Part shown: piece by piece, positions 62,880 through 64,000 of the stretch
Numbering within the stretch: the first letter of the stretch is position 1
Layout: each line of letters starts with the position of its first letter
Source: an uncultured Paracoccaceae bacterium
GTDB lineage: Bacteria > Pseudomonadota > Alphaproteobacteria > Rhodobacterales > Rhodobacteraceae
DNA: 64,000 bases
Assembly: GCA_947489325.1 (NCBI GenBank)
Contig: CANLDA010000001.1
Span: 372,001 to 436,000, forward strand
Direction: 5' to 3'
Program-made: the position numbers and the translations under genes
The notes under the pieces: model-generated
The model's input: only the letters and a program-made list of their open reading frames with translations
Databases searched by the model: none
Told to the model about the DNA's origin: nothing

Positions 62880-64000
62880 ATGACACAAGAACTATGGGGC
62901 GCGTTACAGCAGGATCTGCTTAAGACTGTTGGCCAAAACAATTATAAGACGTGGATTGAACCACTCGAATTTGCAAACCTGACAGACGGTGTTGCAACCT
63001 TTCATGTCCCAACAAATTTTGTAGGCAACTATGTGTCGCAGAATTTTGGTGATCTGATCGTGCATCGCATGGCAACTGCAGGTGAAAACGTGATGCGCGT
63101 GCATTTCCGTGTTGCCGCGAATGGCAGCAAAGCAAAGCCAGCCATGAAATCCGCAGCGACAAGCATTAATGCCTCAGATGCGATCACGACAACACACACA
63201 CACAAGGAAACGCTTCCTGGTGCGCCTTTGGACCCGCGTTTCACCTTCAACACCTTCATTGTCGGCAAGCCAAACGAATTGGCCAACGCTGCTGCGCGCC
63301 GTGTGGCCGAAGGTGGACCCGTCACCTTTAATCCGCTGTTTCTGTATGGCGGTGTCGGTTTGGGTAAAACCCACCTCATGCATGCCATTGCGTGGGAATT
63401 GCAGGTCCATCGCCCTGACTTGAACGTGCTGTATCTGTCGGCTGAACAATTCATGTATCGCTTTGTTCAGGCTCTGCGGGATCGCAAAATGATGGATTTC
63501 AAAGAACTGTTCCGCTCTGTCGATGTTCTGATGGTGGATGACGTTCAATTCATCGCAGGCAAAGACAGCACCCAAGAGGAGTTCTTTCACACGTTCAACG
63601 CGCTTGTGGACCAGAACAAACAGATCATCATTTCCGCAGATCGCGCGCCCGGCGAGATCAAGGATCTTGAAGACCGCATCAAATCTCGTTTGCAATGTGG
63701 TCTGGTTGTGGATTTGCACCCAACGGATTACGAATTGCGCCTGGGCATTCTGCAATCCAAAGTCGACCAATACCGCACGCAATATCCTGAATTGCAATTG
63801 GCCGATGGTGTGCTTGAATTCCTTGCGCATCGCATTTCGACCAACGTCCGTGTGCTTGAGGGCGCTTTGACACGTCTTTTTGCTTTTGCATCGCTTGTGG
63901 GTCGCGAAATCACGATGGACCTGACACAAGATTGCCTGTCTGATGTGCTGCGCGCATCCGAGCGCAAAGTGTCGGTCGAGGAAATCCAACGTAAGGTCGC
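62880..64000 (+). CDS. dnaA: Chromosomal replication initiator DnaA (5' part, cut by window edge)
   Basis: The frame opens at ATG 62880 (MTQELWGALQ; an in-frame ATG lies at 62862) and runs off the right edge, giving about 373 residues. Domain I (about 1-75) has QNNYKTWIEPLEF and VPTNFVGNYVSQNF; a short linker follows; the AAA+ domain starts at FTFNTFIVGKPNELANAAAR with Walker A GGVGLGKTHL at about 157-166 and Walker B DVLMVDDVQFIAGK. The DNA-binding domain IV lies beyond the window. It initiates replication at oriC. The gene is full-frame in the visible part. Confidence 0.96.
   Translation, partial: MTQELWGALQQDLLKTVGQNNYKTWIEPLEFANLTDGVATFHVPTNFVGNYVSQNFGDLIVHRMATAGENVMRVHFRVAANGSKAKPAMKSAATSINASDAITTTHTHKETLPGAPLDPRFTFNTFIVGKPNELANAAARRVAEGGPVTFNPLFLYGGVGLGKTHLMHAIAWELQVHRPDLNVLYLSAEQFMYRFVQALRDRKMMDFKELFRSVDVLMVDDVQFIAGKDSTQEEFFHTFNALVDQNKQIIISADRAPGEIKDLEDRIKSRLQCGLVVDLHPTDYELRLGILQSKVDQYRTQYPELQLADGVLEFLAHRISTNVRVLEGALTRLFAFASLVGREITMDLTQDCLSDVLRASERKVSVEEIQRKV

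Noticed and set aside
1-64000. CRISPR array, insertion sequences or prophage genes
   Set aside because: No regularly spaced repeat, transposase, integrase or phage structural gene was recognised in the window.

Overview
The window looks like a chromosomal segment from a marine alphaproteobacterium of the Roseobacter/Rhodobacteraceae type. The evidence is the petP-petR pair beside ilvE, the xseB-ispA-dxs order, rpsT directly upstream of dnaA, the ubiE-ubiB/mutM arrangement, many CoA-dependent catabolic genes, and a dispersed intergenic motif (GGATATTT...CCAAGAAGAA) of a kind I associate with this group. Genes are dense on both strands and most of the window reads as ordinary core genome leading up to dnaA at the right edge.

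Left end (1-2435): an accessory block of different, more A/T-leaning composition. It encodes a Hachiman anti-phage defence system: hamB (DEAH helicase, cut by the window edge) and hamA (DUF1837 nuclease-like effector). The block ends exactly at a 45-nt fragment of the 3' half of an initiator tRNA-fMet gene, which overlaps the stop codon of the neighbouring LysR gene. This looks like the attachment-site scar of an integrated element.

2429-9700: a LysR regulator divergent from a class II aldolase, then a GlxA-type AraC regulator divergent from an acyl-CoA operon (acyl-CoA dehydrogenase, SelW-like redox protein, NDP-forming acyl-CoA synthetase, CaiD-like enoyl-CoA hydratase). The operon resembles carnitine/crotonobetaine-type metabolism. 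9750-17700: a methyltransferase, an epimerase, the isoprenoid-precursor operon (histone-deacetylase-like gene, xseB, ispA, dxs), petPR and ilvE. 17800-25200: a lipoprotein, an ornithine-cyclodeaminase relative, purine salvage genes (ade, amn), an HU protein, and a secreted caspase-like protein with peptidoglycan-binding domains.

25283-37563: a large uptake-and-activation unit. It has a PaaK-like CoA ligase, a complete branched-chain-type ABC importer (LivF, substrate-binding protein, LivM, LivH, LivG) and a translationally coupled FadD-type acyl-CoA ligase, with a divergent hybrid histidine kinase and response regulator that probably control it. A protein made of two copies of an unrecognised domain sits inside the unit. 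37660-45520: a MAPEG protein, a stand-alone WGR protein, a formate dehydrogenase alpha subunit without its partners, a zinc-finger protein, an ABC ATPase, and a divergent glycosyltransferase/sulfotransferase pair likely to modify a surface glycan.

45521-64000: mainly housekeeping genes. These are adenosine kinase-nth, an Ada-like methyltransferase, an OmpA lipoprotein, a second cyclodeaminase relative, a split MnmC pair, a lytic transglycosylase, dapA, ubiE-ubiB, mutM, an enoyl-CoA hydratase, rpsT and the 5' part of dnaA. The roughly 430-bp dnaA leader contains several inverted repeats. I saw no CRISPR array, rRNA, complete tRNA or insertion sequence.
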